Shown: positions 46,278-58,380 of the stretch, piece after piece
Layout of the letters: each line of letters begins with the position of its first letter
Numbering within the stretch: position 1 is the stretch's first letter
Source of the DNA: Psoroptes ovis
Taxonomy: Eukaryota; Arthropoda; Arachnida; Sarcoptiformes; Psoroptidae
Assembly (NCBI GenBank): GCA_002943765.1
Contig: PQWQ01000015.1
Location: forward strand, 1,054,001 to 1,118,000
DNA: 64,000 nt
Reading direction: 5' to 3'
The notes under the pieces: generated by a model
Database searches by the model: none
Told to the model about the DNA's origin: nothing
Seen by the model: the letters and a program-made list of their open reading frames with translations, nothing else
Made by a program: the position numbers and the translations under genes

Positions 46278-48678
46278 TTATTGTTTGATCGTTATGGCCG
46301 TCACTATTGAGTGCTGATTATTATCGCTGATATTGATCAATTCAATTTTAGCTTTTTCATTATTATCAATATGATTATCATAATTATGATTGTTCGATTC
46401 ATTATGATCATATGCCGATTTTTCGATCGTATTACTCGTCATAACAAAGTTCACCGGTGATGATGCTGTTGATGATGATTCTGAAATCGTTTCTTTGTTG
46501 TTATTGTTATTATCATTTAAATTATGCTGATTGATTTGTATACGTTTTCCAATAATTCTTATTGCCGATAATTTTGCTCGATGATAAGCCGATATCATGT
46601 TGAATCCTAGAAATCTATTGAATCATGAAAAATGATTATTAGAATTATTTTCATTAAGTATTTCAATCACAAATTACCTCAAACAAATATATTCGACAAG
46701 TATTGCTGATCCCACAGATATCATTTTCACATACATATGATGGAATAATTTTACAATCATGATAGAACCTCCTAATGTACAAAACATGATTGCAATGATT
46801 GTAGCTGTTTTAAGCCAATGAGCTATCGTCAATCCAGCTGGGAGCCATACTGTCTCCTGCGAGTGCTCTACTTTATAAGCACTGCCACAAACTTTGCAAG
46901 AAACAGGTGCTGTCGATGTAGAACATGATTCCATTAACCATCGAAGTAAACAACTGTGATGAACAGCAGAAACATCACCACGGCATAAGCATGGTTGTAT
47001 CATTGGACCTGCTTCTGGTTTAGATAATGCTGTTTCATAACAAATCCAACATTCTGGAATTATTGTTGTATTTATATTATTATTTTTCACTGCATCCTCA
47101 AATAAATGTTCTGATTCGGAAATGCTTCTTGTAACCATGCAACATTTTTTGTTCACATTATTATGATTGAACTGTGATTGTCTTCTTAGTATTTTTCTTG
47201 GATTTAAAATCCAAAGTTGTTCTGGTTGTATACAATTCCATAATACACAAGGAAACCATAGGGCCACGCCAAATTCAACAACACGAAACATAATTTGATG
47301 ATAATTGCGTGATAAAACAGCAACTTTATCTTTCCATAGAAAACCGAATACTTCTGATAGCATAAATACGATTGTCACTAATAATAATACTGCTTGTGAT
47401 ATTAATCCTAAACGTGATTGCTGTAATTGTGATAGATCTGCGCTAATCATTTCGGATGATTCTGCTTCTCGATCCGGTGCGAATGCTCCACGTACTTTGA
47501 AATAAACTTCAACGCCATAAATTAGGAAAAATACGACAACAACGAACATCAAGAATGCATAGATACTGTTGAATATACTCATAAAGAAGCCCTTGAAATG
47601 AAAATGTGGAATTAAAAAAAGAAAATTCAAATTTAAATATATCAAACTTACTCTATCAATATCTGTATGATTGGTGAATGATAGAAGGAACAATTCAGCG
47701 AAATAAAGTGAATAACTGATACCATTGAATAATATGAAACCGAAAAATGATTTATCCAAGAAATTAGACCTCTCAACACTAGCATTAAGATGGAAAACTT
47801 CAGCCCAAAAACAAACTAATAGTGATGGTCCACTCATCAATATTGGATAATAAGCAGACATTAAACTTTCAGTCCACGGCAATTGACCGTTTGATGGCGA
47901 ACTAAAATAAAAACCACGAATAGCAGTTGCAATACATATGAAAAAATATAATGCTTTTTGTATGTTAATACGCAATGCACGACTTATTGAACGTGGTTTC
48001 TGTCTGGCTATTTCGGAATTAATACATAGCATCAATTGAATAAATGATATGACACAGATCATATAATAAACTGTTGAGAATGATATATAATATTTGAGAT
48101 TTGGATGATCACATGTCCCGCCACTGTATTCAACCTGTGTTGATGAATGAAAAGATAATTTCATGGAAAAAAAATTTAAATTTTGATTTTCCACTTACCT
48201 CACAAAAACAGGTACCATTATAACAATCACCATGGCCTGAACAATTTGATCTGCAAGAATTATTATCCAGAAATGGTGATGTGAATGATGTTGAAGATGA
48301 TGATGATATTGAAGATTGTCTCATTGAAACTACAGATGATAAAGATGTGGGCGACAAAAACATTGAATGTCTTGATTTACTATTGACATTCCTAGATGAT
48401 ATTGTTCTTCTTTCTTTACTATTGGAACGAACATTTAGATTTGATGATGATGGTAAATATTTCTTCAACAATGTTGTTTCAATTTGATTATATGAATCTA
48501 CAGGTGCATTGATTGAATTAATAGATGTCAATGATGCTGATGATGAGTCAAACAGTGTGTGATTCAATTTGTCATTACATAGCACGAATGATGATAATAA
48601 TAATGACAGAAAGAGGAAGAAATGAAGATAAACACGGATGAAAGTGATAAAACAAGAATTATTATTCATTTTGATCAT
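46278..48678 (-). CDS. EGF-like, multipass, RING-CH (MARCH-type) membrane E3 ligase candidate
   Basis: Four minus-strand exons, 48678..48199, 48134..47652, 47591..46678 and 46614..46278, join in phase to 737 residues. Order: signal peptide (about 12-35); Ser-rich spacer; an EGF-like module at about 142-168 with six Cys in C-x3-C-x5-C-x3-C-x-C spacing; a seven-helix region resembling THH1/TOM1 or GPR137-type proteins; then a RING-CH finger at about 502-556 (CWIC, CLCRGDVSAVHH.C, SCKVC), the C4HC3 pattern of MARCH E3 ligases; two more TM helices; and a Ser/Asn/His-rich cytoplasmic tail. The RING should face the cytosol and ubiquitinate membrane cargo. The 60-base intron 47592-47651 has no in-frame stop. 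A second ATG at 48669 is possible. I recognise each part but not a named orthologue. Confidence 0.8.
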
Positions 48679-51090
48679 GATTTTTATAATGGAAAATGAC
48701 TTGTTATCCTATTTACAACAATGACAATATATAGATGCCTTGATCAAATATGATTCATTATTTTCATTAGATTTTTTTTCTGCAGAAAAAACCAAATACA
48801 TTATACAAGTAGATTAACAATTGTGGGAAAAATGGATTAGATCAAATTGATTATCCAAAATCCACTTAAAACAATTTTGATCACTTATCAAAAATTGATA
48901 AAAATTAGTCTTAAATCAATTTCAGCTGATTTATATAGTTATTTGCCAATTATCAATTAGAAAAAAAAAATGAATGCATTGTTGAAATTTTTTTAATTTC
49001 AAGGTGATTTTATTTTTATTTTTTTGATTTAATGCATTTTTCAAATGATTTGTTTTTTAGAACTAGATTACAAAACAATCCAAAAACATATTCAAATAAT
49101 CTTTAATTCAAAAATAACAATCATAATTCTTAATTATCAAAATTCATTTTGTACCGAAAGGGCAAATACATCGAGCAAAAATTTTTCTTCTTCTTTTCAT
49201 TCATCATTTGTTTATTTGTTTTTTGTTTTGATTAAATCCTTTATGCTTTTAATTCAAAAGCACTGTGATTAATGCTACTACTTTTTATAAATAGAGTAGA
49301 AGCAAAAGAAAATGAATGAATAATGAATTCAAAAAAAAAAAAAAATTATTGCGTAAACAATTTTTTTGAATGTCAATTTTATACAATGTTGATGCATTCA
49401 ATGTATTAACATGGAAAATGTTAACGCTAAAACTTCTAGATGGCAGCATAAGTCTAAAAAAAAAATTTTTTGTCAAAAATTTTGAATTTTGCAATCGAAA
49501 GCATTTGAAAATTTTCGATGATCATAATGACTATCAACAGAGAATAACAGTAGTGCAAAAGCTGTTCAAACAAAAGCTCACATAATCAAATAACGATTCA
49601 ATTATTATTATTTTTTCCCATTTTTTAATTGAATTTCATTCGCTTTTCACGCATCTTTGATTGAAATTTTGTGTAAATAACAACCATAATAATAATAATA
49701 ACAATAATAACAATAATCGATTTCAAATCGTTATAATTGGCAATTAAAATCAATTGAAATTTAATTTTAAATTGAAATTTTCAAAAAAAAAATTTCATTT
49801 CATTTCATCAAAAATAATTTATCATTTTTGTTCTCTTCAACGAACAATAATAACAACAACCGTAATAATAATAATAATAAAACAACGATAATTATTCTAG
49901 TGTAAAATCTGTTAGTTTAATAATAATAATAACGATAATAATAACAAGAATAACATAATAATAATAATAATGATAATAATCGTTGAACACTTGAATTTAA
50001 TTGCAATTTTTCTCTTCGCTTTTATTTTCTATGGACCGAAAATGATTGGAATTGATGATTGAGCATTGATGGAAATTGTTAAAAACATTCTTGATTCTTA
50101 ACAAAATAAAGGCGATGTATTACCTTTGGTTTGAAATTCTTTTGAAATTTTTTTATAAAAAAAAAAATTTTAACCAAAAAAAATACTTTTCACAGCTTTC
50201 CAGTCTTATTTCAACGATTCATTGAAATTTGGCAAAAGAATCAGCGAAATTCAGCGTAAATTAAGCGAAATGAAACAACAATAACAAAAGACCACTTAAC
50301 CATTGAATGAATCGACAAATTACAAGTGTATCATCATCATCATTGTTGTTGTTGTTGTTGTTGAACTAAATTCTTGAATTCAATGACAATTAAATTCTTT
50401 TAATTTTCAACTATTTTTTCAAAAAAAAATTGAGAAAATTTTTTCAAATTTTAATTTCAATTTCAAATGTCAACACCACTTATTGATTTGCGTCATTCAT
50501 TCAATGAATTCATTGAATTTAAAGCATTCAATTCGTTTAAATTGATTCAAAACATCCAATTCAAAGCATTCAAAACATTCATTTGATTGTCATTGGATTA
50601 TTATTATTTTTATTATTAAAATAACGATGGTATACTCAATATGTTGTCGCATGTGTTGTTGTTATCGATGGTGGTGATGTTTGCGAATTGTGAATTTTTT
50701 TCATATTTTTTAATTCAAATTCATTTCATTTCATATCGAATCTCAAATTGAATACAAAATTAAAATTTGAATTTTGAAAAAATGAAAAAAAATGACAATT
50801 TTTACATTTTTTTCGACTCTCAAATCAAACTTTTTGAAATCGTCATCGAAATTTTTATTATTAAATGTTGTATAAATATTCCTGAAGAGAGTGTGGGGAG
50901 AATGAAGAATATTTGATTCTTCAAAAGTGGGAAAACACGCTGGAAATATTGAAATTTTTTAATTTCTTCAACTTATTCTCCGTCTACCTCTTCGGTAGAA
51001 TCATATTTTGCCATTTCGCTCATTGATTTTGGCAATAATTTCCTTCGTTGATTCTTTTCGATTCTAATTCAGATTTCTCTCAAATTTCAG
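48679..51090. other. Gene-poor A/T-rich stretch with simple repeats
   Basis: Starts with the promoter of the RING-CH gene. AAT/AAC microsatellites at about 49684-49716, 49864-49881 and 49919-49980; CAT/GTT array at about 50329-50362. A CTCF-like ctagatggcagc sits at 49436-49447. Short ORFs are low-complexity. It may be 5' UTR or intron of a long gene to the right. Confidence 0.5.
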
Positions 51091-51213
51091 TGCTTTTCGG
51101 TGATTCCGGGCGCGCCAGCATCACTGCCACCGCCACCACCACCAGCTACATTAAACATTCAAGAAATTCATCAAATACACGAAACAATATCATGGAGAAA
51201 TGTTTTCATTCAT
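51091..51213 (+). CDS. Candidate isolated coding exon, Pro-rich
   Basis: A strong acceptor (ttctctcaaatttcag) ends at 51090, followed by a G+C-rich open stretch with 41 codons to a gtatat donor at 51214. The frame reads SVIPGAPASLPPPPPPATL then NIQEIHQIHETISWRN. It includes the ggcgcgcc palindrome and stands out from about 15 kb of A/T-rich DNA. The opposite strand encodes a Gly run. I could not find partner exons; it may be untranslated. Confidence 0.3.
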
Positions 51214-54200
51214 GTATATGAATTCAATTCAACGACAGTCATCATCTGGTTATTATTATTATAAGAATAATAATAATAACAATAATAACATGCAAAAAGA
51301 ATTGAATTAAATTTTTTTTTAATAAAATTCAAATTTTAATTTTAAAAAGCTTTCGATGTTGCTGCTGCTGCTGTTGCTGTTACTGTTAGTGTTTCATTGA
51401 TGAATGTTTTGAATGAATCAATGAATGCTTTGAATGAATGAATAAATAAATAAAATGCAGAGGATTGACTGCCTCTTATTCTTTATTTATTTATTTTTAC
51501 TTTATTTTTTCAATTTAAATTTAAAATTTGAAAATTTAAAAAATTTGAAAAAATTCAAATAGAAAGCAAAGCAAAGCAAAGCCAAGCACAGCAACTTGAA
51601 TTTAATCGAATGAAAGAATGAATCAACGAAGGAATGAATCAATCGATCGATTCATTTTCTCTTTGCCATTTAAAGAAAAAAAACTAGCAACACTACTTTA
51701 AGTCCTAAGTTGTTTGCCATTTTTTAAAGAATATTCTAACGAATACTCTTTGGAATAATTGAAAATTATTCCCATTTATTCTTGTGTATATAAAGAAATA
51801 TGAATATGAGTCTGCAGAATCTCCAGAATTTTCTCCCTTTTTTGGTTTAAAATTTAAAATTTGAAATTTTAAAAAATTTTAAAATTGAAAAGTAAAAACT
51901 TGTGCTCATGGTAATGTTTGGATGTGTTTATGAAAATATTGATGAAAAAGCTTGAATGACAAGCTGATGATTGAATTTTCAAAATTCTCAAATTAAATCT
52001 TAGCTCAAGAGAAAAGTTTGAACGGAACCAAAAAAAAAACAAAAATAAAATCACGATTCATAATCAGATAATCGATTTGTGAATATACGAATTTAAATGA
52101 TGCTCATCTCCCTATTATTCATCATCATCATCATCATCATCGGTTGTTTGTTTCGAAAACTCGTAATTATCATTGTCAGCAGCGATGCATACAGAAATGG
52201 GCGAAGTAAAAGTCCTAGTTAGACCAAGAATATTCTTTGAATTAAATTAAATTCATCATCATCATCGTTGCAAACGACGACAATTTGCAACATACAAAAC
52301 AGAAGAAACATTGACGATGGAAGAAAGAAGAAGGAATACATCAAGATGGAATACATTAAGAATTTCAACGATTATATTCAAACGATAATTTGGTTCTATT
52401 TTAATTCGATGCAATGACATGGAATTTTCATTTTTTTCAATTTTTTATTTGTCAAAGTTGAATCAAAAATAAGCACTCACATACTCGCATACTCAAACAC
52501 ACACAAACACACGAATACACAGATTGTAATGATAGTTAATGGAACATTATTGCTTTATGAATGTGGGAGTTGTGCCTGTGATATGTGAATATTTTGTCGA
52601 GAATAATTTATTTTTTAAGCAAAAAGAAAATAAATTATATATTCTACAAGCAATTGATTGCTTCCATCATTATATATTTTCGGGGAAAAAGACATATATA
52701 AGAGTTACGGCGCTTCGTAGCTAGAATAATGGTTGATTATGATGATCATCAGTTCTGAAATTATCGGATCGATTCGATTTCTCTTAAGGCTGTTACAGTA
52801 GTATTGAAGTATTTGCATTTTTTTTTTTTTTTGAAAAATTCATTCCAACAACAATTTCAATGATAATATTCACCACCAACCACCACCATCACTCAATTTT
52901 ATCAATTTAAGTGCTTCAAAGATTTGAAATTTTTCCATTTTTTCAAAAGCCTACAAGGCAATTGATTAGATAATGATGTATTTGGAGAAATTTATTAAAA
53001 TTTGAAAAAAAATTATTATGCAATTCTAAGCATCATTGTCATTGTCATTATTCTTATTATTTTATTTTATTTTTTACGAGGCAATTTAAAAATTTGGAAA
53101 TGAATAAATGGTTGTATGATAAATATTATTATCATTATTTGATTGATTTTCATATTCTGACAGTCAATTGAAAATTTCTGAATTTTCAAAATTTCAAAAT
53201 TAGTCGATCAAATCGAATAGAATCGATTATTATTGCCATTATCATTATTCTTTGGTATATTTTATATTCATTTTCATTTAAATAATGATATTTTTTGGGT
53301 AATCTTTTCGCTTCATTTTCACCCGATGTATTCTTAATGCTTTAAGTTCTACTATCTTACCATATTTAAAAAGATGATAAACATTTAAATGAAAAAAAAA
53401 CCAATGAATCCATCATAATTGTAAAAATGAGAGAATCGAAGAATGAATGGGAAATCAATTTTGAAAATTATTTCAAGAGAAATTTGAAATTAAATTTTAC
53501 ATTTATCAAAATGAAAATTTAGAGAAAAAAAAATGAGAATTCAAATTTTGATATTAAATTTTTTTTTAAAAATTTGTTTGAAATTTGAATAAATAAAAAA
53601 TCATGCATATATCACACACACCAATCATATGATGTGATGTGATGTGATGTATGACAATGTCAGATAAAAATGACATTTTCATTTTCAATTGAAAATTTTC
53701 ATAAAATGAAATGAATTTTTTCATCTCATTTTATTATTATTATTATTATGGAATGTGAATTGTGAATCTAATTATAATATCAATAAAAATGATTGTCAAG
53801 AATATAAATAATAATGATAATAAAGGGTAAAGTAAAGGGTTGGAGGCTGTAACATTACATTCTACATTCATTTATTCATGATTTTACATCATTTATTCGA
53901 TAATAATGTGCATGTGCATGTGTGTGTGTTTGTGTGTGGAGATGTGATTTGCGCATTTTCAAGGATGAAATTTTCAACATTTTTTTTCCAATTAAAATTG
54001 AACATTTTCCCGTTCAACCCGTTCGAAAAATTTGTTTCTCTGAATTGAATTCAATTGAATGTTATGGAAATTATATTCATATTCATTTATTCTAGATGAT
54101 GATAGAATGAGAATACAATGGCAATAACGATATGAAAAAAGCCATAATCAACGAAAGCAGCCAACCCATTCAGATTTTAAATTCAAATTTTGTTTTCTTT

Positions 54201-54366
54201 ATGAAATGAGCAAACAAGAATTTTAATGGAAACAAAATTACCCGCCTCTGATGATGATAATAATAATGAATGATGATGATGACGATGATCATAATGATGG
54301 AATTGAAGCAAATACATTTATTCAAATTAAAAAAAATGGGATTAAATATTTGGAATAAATTTTTAA
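51214..54366. other. Gene-poor region with microsatellites
   Basis: A CTG/TTG array (51357-51378), CAT repeats near 52121-52141, gtgat repeats near 53627-53652 and many homopolymers. No supported gene or RNA. Confidence 0.5.
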
Positions 54367-54560
54367 AACATTCGGAACATTCCTTTAGCATCTCGGCTTG
54401 ATTTCAGCCACTGGTCAATGGATGGCGTATTTACATTGTGTAGATCGGTCGAAAATGGATCTGATTCACCTGACCATCTCAGTTTGGATATTAATTATTA
54501 AAGACTGAAATACGATCTTTGCATGATCCGAATCGGCCAACCAAAATCGACATTTAGTCA
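54367..54560. other. Coding-looking patch, both strands open
   Basis: G+C-richer than its surroundings. The minus strand gives an open frame that ends SSRDAKGMFRMF and contains SGESDPFSTDLHNVNTPSID; an overlapping minus frame reads KCRFWLADSDHAKIVFQSL. The plus strand is also open for about 45 codons (PLASRLDFSHWSMDGVFTLC). None is complete or flanked by obvious splice sites; likely a terminal exon or a decayed gene piece. Confidence 0.3.
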
Positions 54561-57500
54561 TTTTTTCTTGAAATTTCAAAGTTCAAATGAGTAAATATCA
54601 CATGAAATTATACATTCAGTTTCAATACGGGAGAATAAAGAGAAGAATGAATGGTCAAACTTTTAATTGAATTTCTTTTACACATTTTCCGAATTTTCTC
54701 GATTTCTATTTGGGTGCCAACCTTACTAAAGTCTATTATTATGCGTGTATGTGTTACGATAATAAGTATGGAAGCAACATTGAATACATTGAATCAAAAC
54801 TGCGATTGAATCGAAAAACACACGAACACATTGATACACACACACCAACGGCTATAATTTCAAGTTTTTTTTTACGAAAACACACATTCAAACACAACAC
54901 AAAATGATCTTAATACGATATCAAATGATGATCATTTTCTGTTTGTTATCTCAAATTATGTTTTTCATGTCTACAACCAAATAAAACAGAATGGTCGGTG
55001 AAATGGTGTAGAAATTAATTTAAAATTTTAATTTGTTTTCAATGATGATCATTACCAACAGTAATAAGTGATAAGTAAGTCTGGAAATGTATAAAAAATG
55101 ACTTGATTTCTTTCAATTGAAATTGATCGAAATCTGAGATATGATCATCATCATCATCATGTACATATTTTTATATGGCAAAAAACACCGCTGTCCATAT
55201 ATTGTTTGAATGACTAATAATAATTCACTGAACTGGACCTAACCTTGGCTGTTTATTCGTTGTTATTCCAGAGTATTTTAGATTTCATTGATTCAGAAGA
55301 GAACGGAAATTACATGGTTTAGATATTCTGTGATTCATTTTTTCTCTCGGCAAAATTGCTCTACGATCTCATAGAAAATCTATTAAAATGAAATCAGGCA
55401 GAATTGTTTCATCGTTTTTCAATGATTCAAAATGTTTTGGCCATTTAATTTTCCATTGATTTTCATCTGTATCAAATAAATGATACATATTATTTTTGAG
55501 AATTTAAAATTTCCAGAATTCAATTAATTGTTTGACGCTACATTTCACCGGAAAAAAAATGAAATGGAATGAAAGAAACTCATTGATTTTTCTCATAGAA
55601 ATTATAATGTTTAAATGATTGTTTTAAAACTTTTTTTGATCGAAGTCAGGGGAAAAAAACAATTTATCGTAGTCATGTAGAATCATAGTCAATTTATCGA
55701 TTGATCATGAAACATAAGTAAAAATTCTTTAATTCAAAATCGGGATCAGGAAACTATAAAGGATTGTTTAATTATCGCCATTAATTCACAAGGAAATTTC
55801 ACTCTAAGATTCGAGAAAATATTCAAGAAATTGATGCGCAGCAATCAAATAATGAATGAATGATAGTAATAATAATCTTCATTAGTATATGTGTTCATCA
55901 TCGCCAAATGAATATACCGAAAAAAAACGAATCATCAAACACGCCTTTTTTCTTTTAGCAATTACCGCAAAAAAAAACTAAATGAAAACTAAATGAATGA
56001 AGAAAATGGAACGCAATTTCACTTGCATTTCTTGCATTTATTTCTTAGTTTATTCAAGTAAAGAATGTAACCAAAAAAATTATATAGTAACATTTTGTTC
56101 AATTCATTCATTCATTACATTCATTTTTGTAATTCAATATTTAATAAATGTTTATAATGAAAATGAATAAGAATAAATAAATGAATGTATGAAAAAAGTG
56201 AAAAAGTAATGAAAGAATATGAGAATATTCTATACATACGCACACACACACAAACACACACACACATTGAATCCAATGAATCCAATCATTGAAATATAAA
56301 AATTGATGATGATGATGATGATGATAATGAGAATAAATGAAAAATACAGAGCGCATGAAGAAAAGGAGTGAACACACACACACACACACACACTGCAGCA
56401 ACATTCGCAAAACATATATGCTGCTGCATTTATATGGAACGAAACATCAGCCATTATTATTAATAAAATCAACTCTATCAATAGGGAGAAGATGAAATTG
56501 GAAAGAATTATCGAAATATAAATGAAAATAATAATGAAAATACGAATTATTATCATTATATGATTATTTTTATGTTTATTATTAGTTTTTTTTTATTTCT
56601 ATTTCTTTGATTACATAAATTTTGTGTGTTTTAATCAAACAAGAATTAAATAAGTTATAGAATATAGCAATTGGTTTTGACTCTTTGGGTGATTCTGCTT
56701 GGTATTGGTACAAGTTTCAACAATTTTTTTTTTCAGTTTCGCAAACTAATCATCAAACTAATAATGTGAAAGGATACTGAAAAAGAATAATATCGAAGAG
56801 AATTGAATATATATTTCTCGAAACAAGGAACAGCCTCTTAATTATTATCATTCATTTAGTTTTGGTATTTGTAATTCTAGTATTTTAGTTTAATGAACAC
56901 ACACACACACACACACACAAATGAATTAAAGAATTCTGATGACGCCCATTGATACACCATGGATGGATGGTGCTCCATATTTGCAAAATACCAATTTGCC
57001 ATTGGTAAATGATAATGATGATGATCAAGAATTTCGGTTGCATAATAATGGAAAGTGAACAAAACAAAGAAATGAATGAATGAAATGAAATGAATCAAAG
57101 GCTGCATCGAAATACAAAACAAAAACGAATGCAAATATGCAAAAGCATTAAAATCATAAAAACTAAAAATGCAAATAATTCATGTTTATACGACTGATAT
57201 GAAATGACAACATGAATTATCATTATTTGCATTGAATGTAATTTGTTTTATTCTCTTTTCTCGTTCGTTTGTTTGTTTGTTTGCTTCAAAAAAAACAACA
57301 AAAACAACAACAAAAAAATGATAAATGTGCAATTAATTATAATAATAATAACGGAATCATGTTTTTTCTTGTCTTTCTTGTGAATGTGAATAAGAATTTG
57401 AATAATATATTAGAAAATGATGTTAAAATCTATTTTTTAAGAAAAAAAAAATGAAGAGAAAATTCAAAATTTCGATAAATTGACTTTGTCTAAAATGTGT

Positions 57501-58380
57501 CGGATTTTGACGTTTCATTCATTTTCGGTTGTTGTTTATTTCACATAATATTTTGTTCATTTTGTTTGTTTCATTTCATTTCTGTATATTCTCATTTTCT
57601 TATTTTTGCTGTTTCATTTGGAACCAGAGGGAATCGAAAAAATAAATGCAAAATTTTTTTGTTTGTTTGTTTGTCGAAATGAAAAGAGAAATGAAACTAA
57701 ATTTAAACAAATGAAAAAATATAACAAACAAACAAAAAGAAAAAAGATAACGAAATAAAGCAAAAATGAATGGAAATGAAACAACAACAACGACAGCGAC
57801 AACCACAACAGCCAAAATAATAATGAAATGAAAAAAAAACATGCAAAACAGTGAAATTACATTTATTTTATATTTTGACAAAATCAAAAGAACTAAAGTA
57901 AAAAAAAAATAAGTAAAAGAAATAAGAAATAAGAAAAATGAATTTGAAATTTGGAAATTTGAAAATCAAAATGAATAACAAACAAACAAGCAAAATAACT
58001 ATTTTAGACTAATAACAAATAAATAATAATAATAATGACAATCATCAAATGACTTTGAAACAGGCAAATGTTGTTAATGGGATGCGCATTTTTTTTGTGA
58101 AAATTTTGTTTTATTTATGAATATTTTTATTATTCATATGGAAATATGATTTTGTTTGTTTGTATGTTTGTTTGAAATGAAATTCTTGAAATGATGTTTG
58201 AAATTTGGGAATTTAATCAAGATTTGGTAGTTTTGTTGAAGATGTTGCTGATGTTACTGTTATTCATTATTTATTTGAGAATTTTGAATTTTTTCACACA
58301 AAAACTTTCAAATCAAAATATTTTTATTTTTTATACCGAAATGTTTGAAAATTTTTGACAAAAATACATTGTTTCACATT
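54561..58380. other. Gene-poor A/T-rich region
   Basis: CA/GT microsatellites at 56241-56266, 56372-56393 and 56897-56919, plus CAAA/GTTT-type repeats near 57270-57320 and 57660-57740. Open frames here are built from these repeats (Cys/Val runs) and are not genes. Confidence 0.55.
56372..56393. repeat. (AC)n microsatellite
   Basis: 11 uninterrupted AC units. The densest of several CA tracts in this part; others at 56241-56266 (interrupted) and 56897-56919. Confidence 0.9.

Noticed and set aside
56141..57134. Several Cys/Val-rich ORFs on the minus strand
   Set aside because: Translated CA/GT microsatellites.
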